Assembly (NCBI RefSeq): GCF_002085925.2 | Contig: NZ_CP053562.1 | Location: 724,001 to 788,000, forward strand | Source: Thioclava electrotropha | Lineage (GTDB): Bacteria > Pseudomonadota > Alphaproteobacteria > Rhodobacterales > Rhodobacteraceae | Direction of reading: 5' to 3' | Length of the DNA stretch: 64,000 nt | In this document: positions 17,554 through 24,624 of the stretch, one piece after another | How the letters are laid out: each line of letters begins with the position of its first letter | How positions within the stretch are numbered: the first letter of the stretch is position 1 | Notes under the pieces: model-generated | Databases searched by the model: none | What the model saw: the letters and a program-made list of their open reading frames with translations, nothing else | Told to the model about the DNA's origin: nothing | Program-made: the position numbers and the translations under genes

Positions 17554-18107
17554 CCCGCCACCAACCTGACAGCTTGAGGGGCTAACTGCGTCAGGTCACT
17601 CGACGATGTGCTTGAAAGGGTGTGGGTGGTTCACGCCGTCGATAGCGGTAGGGTGGAAAAGCCTGGATGGCCTTGAGGGTCTCAAGGCGGGCTGAGAAAA
17701 CGGGATCACATCTCGGGCAAAGCAGAGATATAAGGTAAGAAAAAGACCAAAAAATATGCATTTTAGGCTCCAAGATAACTATTTGGAGAAAGTGTCGTTC
17801 CTTAAATTGAAATGACGACCACTCAACCTTTGAGCGAGAAGGTGGCGAGAGGACGGTGGGAAAGTGACGGATTTGTGTCTGACGTTTTTCTTTCTTGTGC
17901 CGACCATGATTTCGGTCCGATTGCGGCGTTTATAATTGCGTTCGCCGAATTCTACGAGGATCTGCGCGTCTTTGCAGCGAGAGATGTATGCCCTCAGAGC
18001 CCCGCAATCAGATAGGGCGGACTATGAGAGATAGTGGCGCCCCCCATGGCAACTCACGCCTTCAAAGTCCGGTCGAGGTTGCCTCATACGCACCCCGGCT
18101 CCCCGCG

Positions 18108-18345
18108 TCACTCGCCCGTTTGGTCGCCTCTCCGAAGATCGCCGATCCGCCGCTCGATCGCGTCGAGCCGCAGGAGAACTTCATCCCGGTAGGCACCGGT
18201 GCGCTTGGTCTCCTCTTCTGAATGAGCGTCCTGCATAGAATCCACGATCAGGCCCACCAGGAGGTTCACCACTGCGAAGGTCGTGACCATTGTGAAGGGC
18301 AAGAAGAAGGTCCAGGCCAGAGGGTGGGTTTCCATCACTGGGCGC
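18108..18345 (-). pseudogene. 3' fragment of a voltage-gated sodium channel gene (second copy of the one at 40234-41028)
   Basis: The last about 80 codons ([46 protein letters not shown], split here only for naming: [12 protein letters not shown] then [17 protein letters not shown]) correspond to the S6 helix and C-terminal coiled coil of the intact channel at 40234-41028, ending [13 protein letters not shown]. The nucleotide match with 40229-40480 is high, about 85 percent by eye. Everything upstream, including voltage sensor and selectivity filter, is missing and is replaced by an IS5 transposase fragment joined in frame. It cannot be a functional channel. Confidence 0.85.
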
Positions 18346-18605
18346 ACGAAGCCCATCTCGCTCCAACGCTTCCAGCGGTTGTAGAGTGTTTTGGGTGGAC
18401 CGTATTCCTGCGGTGCATCGCGCCAGTGCAACCCATTGCGGTTTATGAAGATTATCCCGCTCAGAATATGACGATCATCAACCCGTGGGCGGCCATGGCT
18501 CTTCGGAAGTGAGGAAGATCAGAAAACAGTCCATTGGACTGTTTTTCTGACGAACGGCTCGAGCAGTGCCATCTTCTCGTCGCTCAGCCAGAGAAGACTG
18601 CTCAC
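18346..18605 (-). mobile_element. IS5-family transposase 5' fragment
   Basis: Read on the minus strand from a GTG at 18605, the sequence gives SSLLWLSDEKMALLEPF, then an inserted palindrome with a stop codon, then [18 protein letters not shown] and [19 protein letters not shown] followed by [16 protein letters not shown]. These are the N-terminal segments of IS5-family (IS427-type) transposases. The fragment ends after RWSEMG, where the channel fragment begins. The catalytic DDE domain is absent, so it is an inactive relic. Confidence 0.85.
18519..18550. repeat. palindromic element inserted in the IS5 transposase fragment
   Basis: TCAGAAAACAGTCCA (18519-18533) is followed by its inverted complement with one extra T (18535-18550). 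It sits between the transposase segments LEPF and LPKSHGR. Together with a few flanking bases it adds about 42 bases, a multiple of three, although it brings a stop codon. A related palindrome lies in the IS5 relic at 61923-61945. Confidence 0.65.
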
Positions 18606-18935
18606 CACACGCGCCTATATCTAGTCAAGCGGACGATCGAGAGCGGTCTTCCCTGCTTTTGAGCTGAATTGGTCGTCTCGGCAAAGAAGCTTTCCTCCAG
18701 GGGTATGGCTTGCGTCCTTTTGCCGACCCACTCGGTTCGATTTTTGGTAAATCCGGCCCCCCCATCTTTCCCACAGCGGGTATCCTTCGGCGTGGGTGTT
18801 TTTCCCTCCGGCAGATCGCGCGGGCACGAGGAACGTATCGCGAGAAAGGTCATGCCCCGACGCGGTCGTATTTCTTCCTCTGACACGTGCTTCATAGGGC
18901 CGCGCTCGCTTAGAATGAAACTGCTCCGCAAGGGG
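18606..18935. other. 330 bases, no gene recognised
   Basis: This gap lies between the IS5 relic and the 3' end of the LysR gene. Open frames here show no family resemblance and no ribosome site. It may contain the outer end of the IS element, but no terminal inverted repeat could be assigned. Confidence 0.4.
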
Positions 18936-19856
18936 TCAGGGTTCGCGCAGGCCCTCAGGCACGGCGTAACCCCAGTCGGGATACATTTCGCAGATGACTT
19001 CCTTCATCAGGCAGATGGGCGGCGAGGTGTCTCCTTGCCGGTAATTCATGAAGATTGGCGAAGTGGGGTGTTCCTCGATGGGACGATAGCAGATGCCTTC
19101 CATCCGGAGCCTGTCCAGAGAAGCAGGCACGACCGCGATACCCTCCTCGGCCGCGACGAGGCCGAGGGCGATGTGCAGTTCGCGGGCTTCATGGGCGATC
19201 ATCGGCGTCAGTCCGTGGTCGTGGAAAACCGTCAGAACCTGATCGGCGTAGCTCGGGCGCGGCTTGCTCGGGTAAAGGATCTGCGGCTCTTCGGCGACCC
19301 GCGACAGGGGCAGCGGCGCGTCGGTTCCGGCCAGGGGATGCGTGATCGGAAGAGCGACGATCATTTGTTCTTCACGCAGCAGAACGCGCCGGATGTCAGT
19401 GTCCTCGAACCGCTGGGTGCCAAAACCCGCGTCGATCCTTCCTTCCTTCAAGGCGTTAATCTGTTCAAGGCTGCTCATCTCGACGAGATGCACTTCGATA
19501 TCGCTGGCTTTCTTGCGAAAACCTCGGATGAGTGCTGGAAATCGACCATACATCGTCGAGGCGACGAAGCCGAAGACCACGCTGCGCTTGGCGCTCTTGA
19601 TCGTTCGCGTCATCATCACCTTCGTCGCTTCGGCATGGCCGAGTATCTGTTCGGCCTGCTTCAGGAACAGACGCCCAGCCGGGCTCAGGCGCAACGGACG
19701 CACCGAGCGGTCGATCAGCTCCGCGCCCATCTCCGCCTCGAGCATCTGAATCTGCCGGCTCAGAGGAGGCTGTGCCATGTTGAGTGTGTTCGCCGCACGC
19801 GAGAAGCTCCTCTCCCGCGCCACCGCCACGAAATAGCGGAGCTGCCGCATTTCCAT
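18936..19856 (-). CDS. LysR-family regulator of benzoate degradation (BenM/CatR-like)
   Basis: A 306-residue LysR-type regulator. The N-terminal helix-turn-helix (MEMRQLRYFVAVARERSFSR, then LNMAQPPLSRQIQMLEAEMG) is of the BenM/CatM kind, followed by a periplasmic-binding-like effector domain. The ATG at 19856 has GGGAGGG six bases upstream and is preferred over an earlier start. It is divergent from benABCD, so it probably activates that operon in response to benzoate or cis,cis-muconate. The effector is inferred from the family. Confidence 0.88.
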   Translation of the reverse strand: MEMRQLRYFVAVARERSFSRAANTLNMAQPPLSRQIQMLEAEMGAELIDRSVRPLRLSPAGRLFLKQAEQILGHAEATKVMMTRTIKSAKRSVVFGFVASTMYGRFPALIRGFRKKASDIEVHLVEMSSLEQINALKEGRIDAGFGTQRFEDTDIRRVLLREEQMIVALPITHPLAGTDAPLPLSRVAEEPQILYPSKPRPSYADQVLTVFHDHGLTPMIAHEARELHIALGLVAAEEGIAVVPASLDRLRMEGICYRPIEEHPTSPIFMNYRQGDTSPPICLMKEVICEMYPDWGYAVPEGLREP

Positions 19857-19943
19857 ACTATACCCTCCCGGCATAAAGGCAGACTTACTTGGTCTTGGCC
19901 AAACGCCTCTCACTTTGTCAGTTTAGCCGAAGCTTGATTGAGC

Positions 19944-19989
19944 CGGGTAGAGGAGGACGCTACCCGTCGGGAGGTATCGCTCGATACCT
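19944..19989. promoter_or_regulatory. two inverted repeats in the LysR-benA promoter, candidate LysR operators
   Basis: CGGGTAG (19944-19950) pairs with CTACCCG (19960-19966), and AGGTATCG (19972-19979) with CGATACCT (19982-19989). The second contains GTAT-N6-ATAC, close in form to the ATAC-N7-GTAT sites of BenM and CatM. Their position 88-130 bases beyond the regulator start and about 150-195 before benA suits an activator site. Confidence 0.45.
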
Positions 19990-20139
19990 ATTAGGTCTGA
20001 AGAGCCGCGAGATGGCTCTGAAACCCGGTTTTTCGGGAACGACCTCTTGCACCCTGACGGTCGGTCTCCCAGCCGCTCGGCCCGACGATCCAGCCAAGAC
20101 CCTGCCGTTGCAGGAACGCGCCAGATTGGAGGAGGACCT

Positions 20140-21492
20140 ATGGCAAACGACCTGAAATCCCGTATCGAGAACGCGGTGATCGAGAACCCAGAGACCGGTA
20201 TTCACCGCTGTCGCCGCGACATCTTCACCGATGAAGAGATGTTCGAACTCGAGATGAAGCATATCTTCGAGGGTAACTGGGTTTATCTTGCCCACGAGAG
20301 CCAGATCCCGCAGAACAACGACTACTTTACCACCTGGATCGGGCGTGTGCCGATCATCATCACCCGCGACAAGGAAGGTGAGTTGCACGCCGTGGTCAAC
20401 GCCTGCGCGCATCGCGGCGCCACGCTCTGCCGTCGCAAGCATGGCAACAAGTCGAGTTTCACCTGCCAGTTTCATGGGTGGACCTTCAACAACGCGGGCA
20501 AGCTGCTGAAGGTGAAAGACGGCAAGACCGGTGCCTACCCGGAAGCCTTCAACCGGGATGGGTCGCATAACCTCAAGAAGGTTGCGAAATTCGCCAGCTA
20601 CAAGGGCTTCCTCTTCGGGTCTCTAAACCCCGACGTGGCGGACTTGGAAGAGCATCTTGGCGAAACCCGTGTCATCATCGATCAGATCGTCGATCAGGCA
20701 CCTGAGGGGCTCGAGGTTCTGCGCGGAAATTCCAGCTACACTTTCGACGGGAACTGGAAGCTGCAGATGGAGAACGGCGCAGACGGCTATCACGTCAGCT
20801 CGGTTCACTGGAACTATTCCGCCACGATGGGGCACCGCAAGGAAGAGGGCACCAAGGCCGTCGATGCCAATGGTTGGTCGAAATCCACGGGTGGTGTCTA
20901 CGGCTTCGAGCAGGGGCATATCCTTTTGTGGACCCGGACACTGAACCCGGAGGTGCGCCCGATCTGGAATCACAAGGACGCGCTGGCCGAACGGCTGGGC
21001 GAGGAGAAGACGAGCTTCATCGTCAACCAGACGCGAAATCTCGGCCTCTATCCCAATGTCTACCTTATGGATCAGTTCTCGACCCAGATCCGGGTGGTGC
21101 GTCCGATCTCCGTCGATAAGACCGAGATCACAATCTACTGCTTCGCCCCCGTCGGCGAGCCGCCGGAAGAGCGCGCGCTGCGCCTGCGGCAATACGAGGA
21201 CTTCTTCAACGTCTCAGGCATGGGCACGCCCGACGATCTCGAAGAGTTCCGCGCGTGCCAAGAGGCCTACGCCGCCGCGGATGGCGTCTGGAACGACTTG
21301 AGCCGCGGGGCCACCCGCTGGGAGAACGGCCCCGATGAAAACGCCAAGGCGATGGGCATGAACCCGATCCTCAGCGCAGAGCGTGCCGAAGATGAGGGGC
21401 TTTTCGTTCGTCAGCACGAATTCTGGGCCGAGACCCTTCTGAAGGCGCTTGAGGCAGAAAAGGCAGAGAGCCGCGTGGAGGAACTGGCATGA
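20140..21492 (+). CDS. benA: benzoate 1,2-dioxygenase, large (alpha) subunit
   Basis: BenA is the oxygenase subunit of the Rieske non-heme iron enzyme that turns benzoate into the cis-dihydrodiol carboxylate. The Rieske ligands are visible as CAHRGATLC and CQFH (C89, H91, C109, H112). The mononuclear iron site is in [14 protein letters not shown] (H218, H223). The protein has 450 residues from the ATG at 20140, preceded by GGAGGAGGAC. Related toluate and anthranilate dioxygenases share these motifs; the neighbouring benBCD favour benzoate or a simple substituted benzoate. Confidence 0.94.
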   Translation: MANDLKSRIENAVIENPETGIHRCRRDIFTDEEMFELEMKHIFEGNWVYLAHESQIPQNNDYFTTWIGRVPIIITRDKEGELHAVVNACAHRGATLCRRKHGNKSSFTCQFHGWTFNNAGKLLKVKDGKTGAYPEAFNRDGSHNLKKVAKFASYKGFLFGSLNPDVADLEEHLGETRVIIDQIVDQAPEGLEVLRGNSSYTFDGNWKLQMENGADGYHVSSVHWNYSATMGHRKEEGTKAVDANGWSKSTGGVYGFEQGHILLWTRTLNPEVRPIWNHKDALAERLGEEKTSFIVNQTRNLGLYPNVYLMDQFSTQIRVVRPISVDKTEITIYCFAPVGEPPEERALRLRQYEDFFNVSGMGTPDDLEEFRACQEAYAAADGVWNDLSRGATRWENGPDENAKAMGMNPILSAERAEDEGLFVRQHEFWAETLLKALEAEKAESRVEELA

Positions 21493-21989
21493 ACGCGCCT
21501 TTGACAAATGATCTGACCGCACTCACGCAGTTTCTCTATCGCGAAGCGCGCTTGCTCGATGATCGGGAATGGGATCGCTGGCTCGAATGTTACGCGCCCG
21601 AGGCGAGCTTCTGGATGCCGTCCTGGGACGATGACGATCAGCTGATCGAGGATCCGCAAAGCCAAGTCTCGCTGATCTATTACCCCGATCGGGCCGGGCT
21701 CGAAGACCGGGTTTTTCGGATCAAGACCGAACGCTCCGGCGCGACGATGCCTGAGCCGCGCACCAATCATATGATCAGCAATGTCGAAATCCTCGAGCGG
21801 CGCGAAACGGAGATCGATCTGCGGTTCAACTGGCACACGCTGAGCCACCGCTACAAGACGACGACGAGCTTTTTCGGAACGTCTTTCTATACGGTGGATC
21901 TGTCGGGCGACACGCCGCTGATTGCCGCCAAGAAAGTGATCCTGAAGGACGATTACATCCATCAGGTCATCGACGTCTATCATGTGTGA
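21489..21989 (+). CDS. benB: benzoate 1,2-dioxygenase, small (beta) subunit
   Basis: The 166-residue beta subunit assembles with BenA as an alpha3beta3 hexamer and has a structural role. It has the ring-hydroxylating beta-subunit features [28 protein letters not shown], and the C-terminal [19 protein letters not shown]. Its ATG overlaps the benA stop (ATGA). Confidence 0.94.
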   Translation: MNAPLTNDLTALTQFLYREARLLDDREWDRWLECYAPEASFWMPSWDDDDQLIEDPQSQVSLIYYPDRAGLEDRVFRIKTERSGATMPEPRTNHMISNVEILERRETEIDLRFNWHTLSHRYKTTTSFFGTSFYTVDLSGDTPLIAAKKVILKDDYIHQVIDVYHV

Positions 21990-22001
21990 TCGGAGGCAAT
22001 C

Positions 22002-23033
22002 ATGAGCTATCGCGTAGCGCTCAATTTCGAAGATGGCGTGACCCGTGTCATCGAGGTCAAGCCGATGGAAACGGTGATGGACGCAGCCTATCGGCAGAAG
22101 GTGAATCTGCCGGTCGACTGTTCGGACGGGGTTTGCGGCACCTGCAAGTGCCGTTGCGAGCAGGGGGCTTTCGATCTCGGGGATGATTTCCTCGAGGAAG
22201 CCTTGTCGGAAGACGAGGCGCAGGAGGGGTATGTTCTCTCCTGCCAGATGGTGCCCTCGGGGGATTGCATCGTCTCGGTCCCTGTGCCCTCGTCGAGCTG
22301 CAAGCTGACCCCTGCGGAGTTCGCGGCCGAGGTGAGCACGCTCGATCGTGTATCGGCGACGACGATCCGGCTGGGGTTGACGCTGCCTGACCCAGGGACA
22401 CTCGACTTCCTGCCGGGGCAATACGTGAATATCGCTCTCCCGGATGGGCAAACCCGCTCCTATTCCTTCAGCTCGGCACCCGGTGCGTCCGAGGCGTCGT
22501 TCCTCATTCGCAACGTGCCCGGCGGGGCGATGAGCACGCATCTGACAGAGACAGTGACACTCGGAGAGAAGATGTCGTTCACAGGCCCTTATGGGAGCTT
22601 CTTCCTGCGGCAGGTTCAGCGCCCGGTGCTGATGCTGGCCGGTGGGACCGGCCTTGCGCCACTTTTGTCGATGCTCGAAGTTATGGCCGAGACCGGGGAA
22701 ACCTCGCAACCGGTTCACCTCGTCTACGGTGTGACGACGGATGACGATCTGGTGGAGGTTGCGCGGCTCGAGGCGCTGTCTCAGCGTTTGCCGAACCTGA
22801 CATTCGCCTGCTGTGTGGCCGATGAGGCCAGTGTCCATCCGCAGAAAGGTTATGTCACCCATCACCTAAGCGATGCGGATCTGCGTGGCGGCGATCTGGA
22901 CGTATATCTTTGCGGGCCACCTGCGATGGTGGAGGCGGTGCGCAACTTCCTCGCGGAGAAGAACATCGTGCCTGCGAGCTTCCATTACGAGAAGTTCACG
23001 CCCGCAGATATCAGCACCTCGGAGGCCGCATGA
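22002..23033 (+). CDS. benC: benzoate 1,2-dioxygenase electron transfer component
   Basis: BenC carries electrons from NADH to the Rieske centre of BenA. The N-terminal plant-type [2Fe-2S] ferredoxin domain has the ligands in CSDGVCGTCKCRC and a further cysteine in YVLSCQM. The FAD domain contains RSYSFSSAPG, and the NAD domain LMLAGGTGLAPLLSMLE and LCGPPAMVEA. It has 343 residues, 12 bases after benB, with GGAGG upstream. Confidence 0.95.
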   Translation: MSYRVALNFEDGVTRVIEVKPMETVMDAAYRQKVNLPVDCSDGVCGTCKCRCEQGAFDLGDDFLEEALSEDEAQEGYVLSCQMVPSGDCIVSVPVPSSSCKLTPAEFAAEVSTLDRVSATTIRLGLTLPDPGTLDFLPGQYVNIALPDGQTRSYSFSSAPGASEASFLIRNVPGGAMSTHLTETVTLGEKMSFTGPYGSFFLRQVQRPVLMLAGGTGLAPLLSMLEVMAETGETSQPVHLVYGVTTDDDLVEVARLEALSQRLPNLTFACCVADEASVHPQKGYVTHHLSDADLRGGDLDVYLCGPPAMVEAVRNFLAEKNIVPASFHYEKFTPADISTSEAA

Positions 23034-23830
23034 GCGCAACGGATCATTTCCCGGAACGCTTTGCGGGGCAGGTCATGGTCGTGACCGGGGCGGCGCAAGG
23101 CATCGGTCTTGGCGTGGCCGCCCGAGCCTGTGCGGAAGGGGCTGATGTGTTTCTTGCGGACCGGGCGGAGTTCGTCTCCGAGGTCGCAGCTGAAATCAAC
23201 GCTGCGAGTCCGGGCCGGGCAAAAGCGGTGGTGGCCGATCTTGAAACCTATGAGGGCGCCGAGGCGGTCATGGAGGGAGCGATAGATGCGTTCGGCGGGA
23301 TCGACATCCTCGTGACGGGTGTCGGGGGCGCAATCCGGATGCGGCCTTACGCAGAGTTCGAGCCTGCGCAGATCAAGGCCGAGATTCAACGTTCCTTGAT
23401 GCCAACGCTTTGGTCCTGCCATGCGGTCCTGCCGCATCTGCGCGCGCGGGGTGGGGGCGTCATCGTGAATGTCTCCAGCAACGCCACGCGCGGCATCCAT
23501 CGCGTGCCTTATTCGGCGGCCAAGGGAGGGGTGAATGCGCTGACGGCCAGCCTCGCGATGGAAGTCGCAGGCGAAAATATCCGGGTCGTGGCCTCCGCTC
23601 CGGGGGGCACGGAAGCGCCGCCTCGCCGTATCCCGCGTAATGCCAAAGGCGACACCGAGGCTGAGCAAGGCTGGATGGCGGAGGCGGTCGAACAGGTCAA
23701 GAATTCGACCATGATGGGACGCTATGGTTCACTCGATGAGCAGGTCGCGCCTATTCTCTTCCTTGCGTCACGAGAGGCGTCCTACATCACCGGCAGCACT
23801 CTGGTGGTTGCAGGTGGTGATACCGGGTGA
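23030..23830 (+). CDS. benD: cis-1,2-dihydroxybenzoate (benzoate diol) dehydrogenase
   Basis: BenD is a short-chain dehydrogenase that oxidises and decarboxylates the benzoate dihydrodiol to catechol. It shows the cofactor motif TGAAQGIGLG, NVSSNA, the catalytic YSAAKGG and APGGTEAPPRRIPRN, which is characteristic of BenD. I take the ATG at 23030 (266 residues), which overlaps the benC stop. No catechol dioxygenase genes lie in the window, so the catechol branch must be encoded elsewhere. Confidence 0.93.
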   Translation: MSATDHFPERFAGQVMVVTGAAQGIGLGVAARACAEGADVFLADRAEFVSEVAAEINAASPGRAKAVVADLETYEGAEAVMEGAIDAFGGIDILVTGVGGAIRMRPYAEFEPAQIKAEIQRSLMPTLWSCHAVLPHLRARGGGVIVNVSSNATRGIHRVPYSAAKGGVNALTASLAMEVAGENIRVVASAPGGTEAPPRRIPRNAKGDTEAEQGWMAEAVEQVKNSTMMGRYGSLDEQVAPILFLASREASYITGSTLVVAGGDTG

Positions 23831-24264
23831 TTCATCGTTTCTCTCGAGGCTGCGGGCTCCTGCTCGCGGCCTTCCTGCGGCGATACGACGACGAAGCGGT
23901 CCGACCACATTGTTCTTTGAGTAACCAAGCAGCCGATCACCTTGCCGGCGGCTAGACTTCGCCAAATCCGGGGTGCTCGTTTTGCTGTATTTCATAAACC
24001 CCGGTTTCAAAGCATATCAATGGCTTACGGCGGGGTAAGGGTGCTTGATAGACGGTATGCCACGGCGCGAATCGCGCACCCCCGTGAAGTTGAACGAGCA
24101 CCTGCGGGCCCGGCGCTTAAAGTGCTCGTTTATATGCAGTTCGGGTGTGGCATGTCGTTGAACGAGCACCGAAGCCGACTGACAGCGGCAATTGCGACGG
24201 TTCGCGACTTCGGGCAACTGAGGTTTCAGAGGCCCGACCATCTCTGACCTTGCCGCGCGAAACT
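23831..24264. other. 434 bases after benD, repeats only
   Basis: No gene was recognised. The region holds the second copy of the 17.2 kb repeat and four copies of the 9-mer AACGAGCAC in alternating orientation, listed separately. It separates the ben module from the helicase region. Confidence 0.5.
23973..24169. repeat. four alternating copies of AACGAGCAC, including dispersed repeat copy 2
   Basis: The 9-mer occurs at 23973-23981 (minus), 24093-24101 (plus), 24122-24130 (minus) and 24161-24169 (plus). The second and third copies form an inverted pair with a 20-base spacer. The part 24047-24160 aligns by eye with 17190-17300. The arrangement resembles mobile-element ends or a cluster of protein binding sites, but no transposase is adjacent. 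Confidence 0.55.
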
Positions 24265-24474
24265 TTACTCGCCGGCGTCATCATCACCGTCTTCGAAGTA
24301 GGCATCGTCGGAGATCGGTTGGCTCTTGAGCCATTGCACTTCTTCCTCGGTGAGGCCACCAAAATCAGCCGCGAGACGCTTGTAGTCGCGAGCGCGTTCA
24401 ATCAAGACAGGAATGATCGCCGCCGCGCAAAAAGCGAGGAACCCGAGCATTCCGACGATCTCATGTGCGCCCAT
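24265..24474 (-). CDS. small single-helix membrane protein, function unknown
   Basis: A 69-residue protein with one N-terminal membrane helix (MGAHEIVGMLGFLAFCAAAI, with further hydrophobic residues) and an acidic tail ending AYFEDGDDDAGE. GGAGG five bases before the ATG at 24474 sets the start. It follows the large helicase gene on the same strand but is separated by a strong terminator-like hairpin, so co-transcription is doubtful. It is reminiscent of small phage-shock-type membrane proteins, without a firm match. Confidence 0.6.
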   Translation of the reverse strand: MGAHEIVGMLGFLAFCAAAIIPVLIERARDYKRLAADFGGLTEEEVQWLKSQPISDDAYFEDGDDDAGE

Positions 24475-24508
24475 GGCGACCTCCATTGAAGGCGTCAATC
24501 TCACAGAG

Positions 24509-24540
24509 AAAGTCCGGAAAAGTCAAATTTTCCGGACTTT
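24509..24540 (-). terminator. terminator-like hairpin after the helicase gene
   Basis: AAAGTCCGGAAAA pairs perfectly with TTTTCCGGACTTT over 13 base pairs around a 6-base loop. On the minus strand it is followed by TTTCTCT. It lies 85 bases past the helicase stop and 35 bases before the small membrane protein gene, and by symmetry could act in both directions. Confidence 0.8.
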
Positions 24541-24624
24541 GGCGCCGGCGAGAGGATGTCCGAGAATGGCTTTTCGGCTGCATGGCTTCCCTTGCTAATG
24601 AGGGAAAGTAGCCGTTGCGGTGAA

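Larger units (their letters stand above)
17089..18107. other. 1 kb without a recognisable gene, carrying repeats and a perfect palindrome
   Basis: Apart from the repeat at 17190-17300 and the palindrome at 17528-17553, which are listed separately, this stretch shows no recognisable coding sequence. A 67-codon open frame at 17812-18015 (MTTTQPLSEKVARGRWESDG) lacks a clear ribosome site and family resemblance. The composition is less biased than in the flanking operons, as expected for a scar region. Confidence 0.5.

Noticed and set aside
18669..19937. Plus-strand frame opposite the LysR gene
   Set aside because: It shows no motif and is antisense to a typical LysR regulator with a good start site.
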